The notes under the pieces were generated by a model. It saw nothing but the letters and a program-made list of their open reading frames with translations. It did no database searches and had not been told where the DNA came from. Source: DTU018 sp029550685 (GTDB lineage Bacteria > Bacillota > Syntrophomonadia > Syntrophomonadales > Syntrophomonadaceae). Taken from it: a stretch of 5,524 bases of DNA. Made by a program: the position numbers and the translations under genes. Location: the NCBI GenBank assembly GCA_035412805.1, contig DAONVO010000120.1, positions 1-5,524 of the forward strand. The letters run 5' to 3'. Positions 5,295 to 5,524 of this stretch are shown piece by piece (within the stretch, counting starts at the first letter, position 1; every line of letters starts with the position of its first letter).

Positions 5295-5524
5295 TTAACT
5301 CTGCAACCTGCTTAAAAATGCGCTGAAAGACCGGATATCGCCCATATCTAGGTTTAGAGCAGCGGCTTTACTGCCGGCTTTCTGGATTTCTTCCACCACC
5401 TGCAAAGCATCTTCTTTTTTACTGTGATAGGTGATAATTACATCCAGACCTTTTTGACCGAGCTTAAGCGCAATGTTTTTGCCCAATCCTCGACTTCCGC
5501 CCGTGACTAAAGCTATTTTTTGGC
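5295..5524 (-). pseudogene. Short-chain dehydrogenase/reductase (SDR), N-terminal fragment, truncated
   Basis: The frame enters from the right edge and stops at TAA 5297-5295, giving about 75 visible residues. It starts 'KIALVTGGSRGLGKNIAL', the TGxxxGxG cofactor-binding motif of classical SDRs, followed by 'GLDVIITYHSKKEDALQVVEEIQKAGSKAAALNLDMGDIRSF', the second Rossmann unit with the Asp after beta-4. A full SDR is about 250 residues; the NNAG motif and the catalytic Ser and YxxxK are absent from all minus-strand frames between 5295 and the next gene at 5143. In the -1 frame the sequence continues helix-like ('RIFKQVAELMDLKN') to TAA 5235-5233 but still lacks these motifs. So the C-terminal two thirds are gone and it cannot be a working enzyme. 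The start codon is at or just beyond the window edge. Confidence 0.75.

Noticed and set aside
5165..5311. Open minus-strand frame of 48 codons after the SDR stop, ending in N-N-E-L-E-L-K
   Set aside because: No start codon, no similarity to the missing part of an SDR that I can see, and its end is formed by the palindrome; more likely a chance open frame.

Overview
The window looks like chromosomal DNA of an anaerobic, low-to-mid GC Firmicute, most likely Clostridia of the Peptococcaceae or Desulfitobacterium/Desulfosporosinus type. This rests on four things: a BspA-type leucine-rich-repeat protein, a very cysteine-rich iron-sulfur flavoprotein, strong GGAGG-type ribosome binding sites, and a GGGGACGGTT hairpin of a kind I recall from such genomes. 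The organism call is an inference from style, not from a marker gene.

Layout, left to right. At 2-382 (+) is the C-terminal end of a BspA-like LRR surface protein whose start lies off the window. A GC-rich hairpin at 389-423 follows; on the minus strand it runs into a T tract and so terminates the next operon, which is read leftward. That operon is an 891-residue FAD/NAD(P)H and multi [4Fe-4S] oxidoreductase (816-3491, -) followed after 19 bp by hypA (455-796, -), a nickel metallochaperone. A 467-bp gap (3492-3958) separates this operon from a divergent marR-type regulator (3959-4417, +). The gap holds a GC-rich segment with competing inverted repeats on the operon side and overlapping AT-rich palindromes just upstream of marR.

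The right part, from 4418, is less well preserved. A short coding-like remnant (4423-4533) resembles the end of an InlB-type surface repeat and ends in a shared hairpin (4515-4549) between convergent genes. Next comes a cysteine-containing protein of unknown function on the minus strand (4578-5143). Its good start and RBS are at 5143, but the frame is broken by an apparent one-base deletion between 5024 and 4985. A perfect 14-bp palindrome lies upstream of it. At the right edge (5295-5524, -) is the N-terminal Rossmann part of a short-chain dehydrogenase that stops after about 75 residues, and the rest of the enzyme is missing.

How the genes may work together: the oxidoreductase is a fusion of a winged-helix/Cys-rich/ferredoxin module with a GltD/NfnB-like flavoprotein and a C-terminal ferredoxin, so it probably moves electrons between a pyridine nucleotide and an unknown partner. 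It is paired with a lone hypA and no hydrogenase genes are visible. The divergent MarR protein is the obvious candidate regulator of itself and possibly of the operon. The most interesting points are the fusion architecture, the hypA pairing and the structured leader. I see no CRISPR, tRNA, rRNA or intact mobile element.
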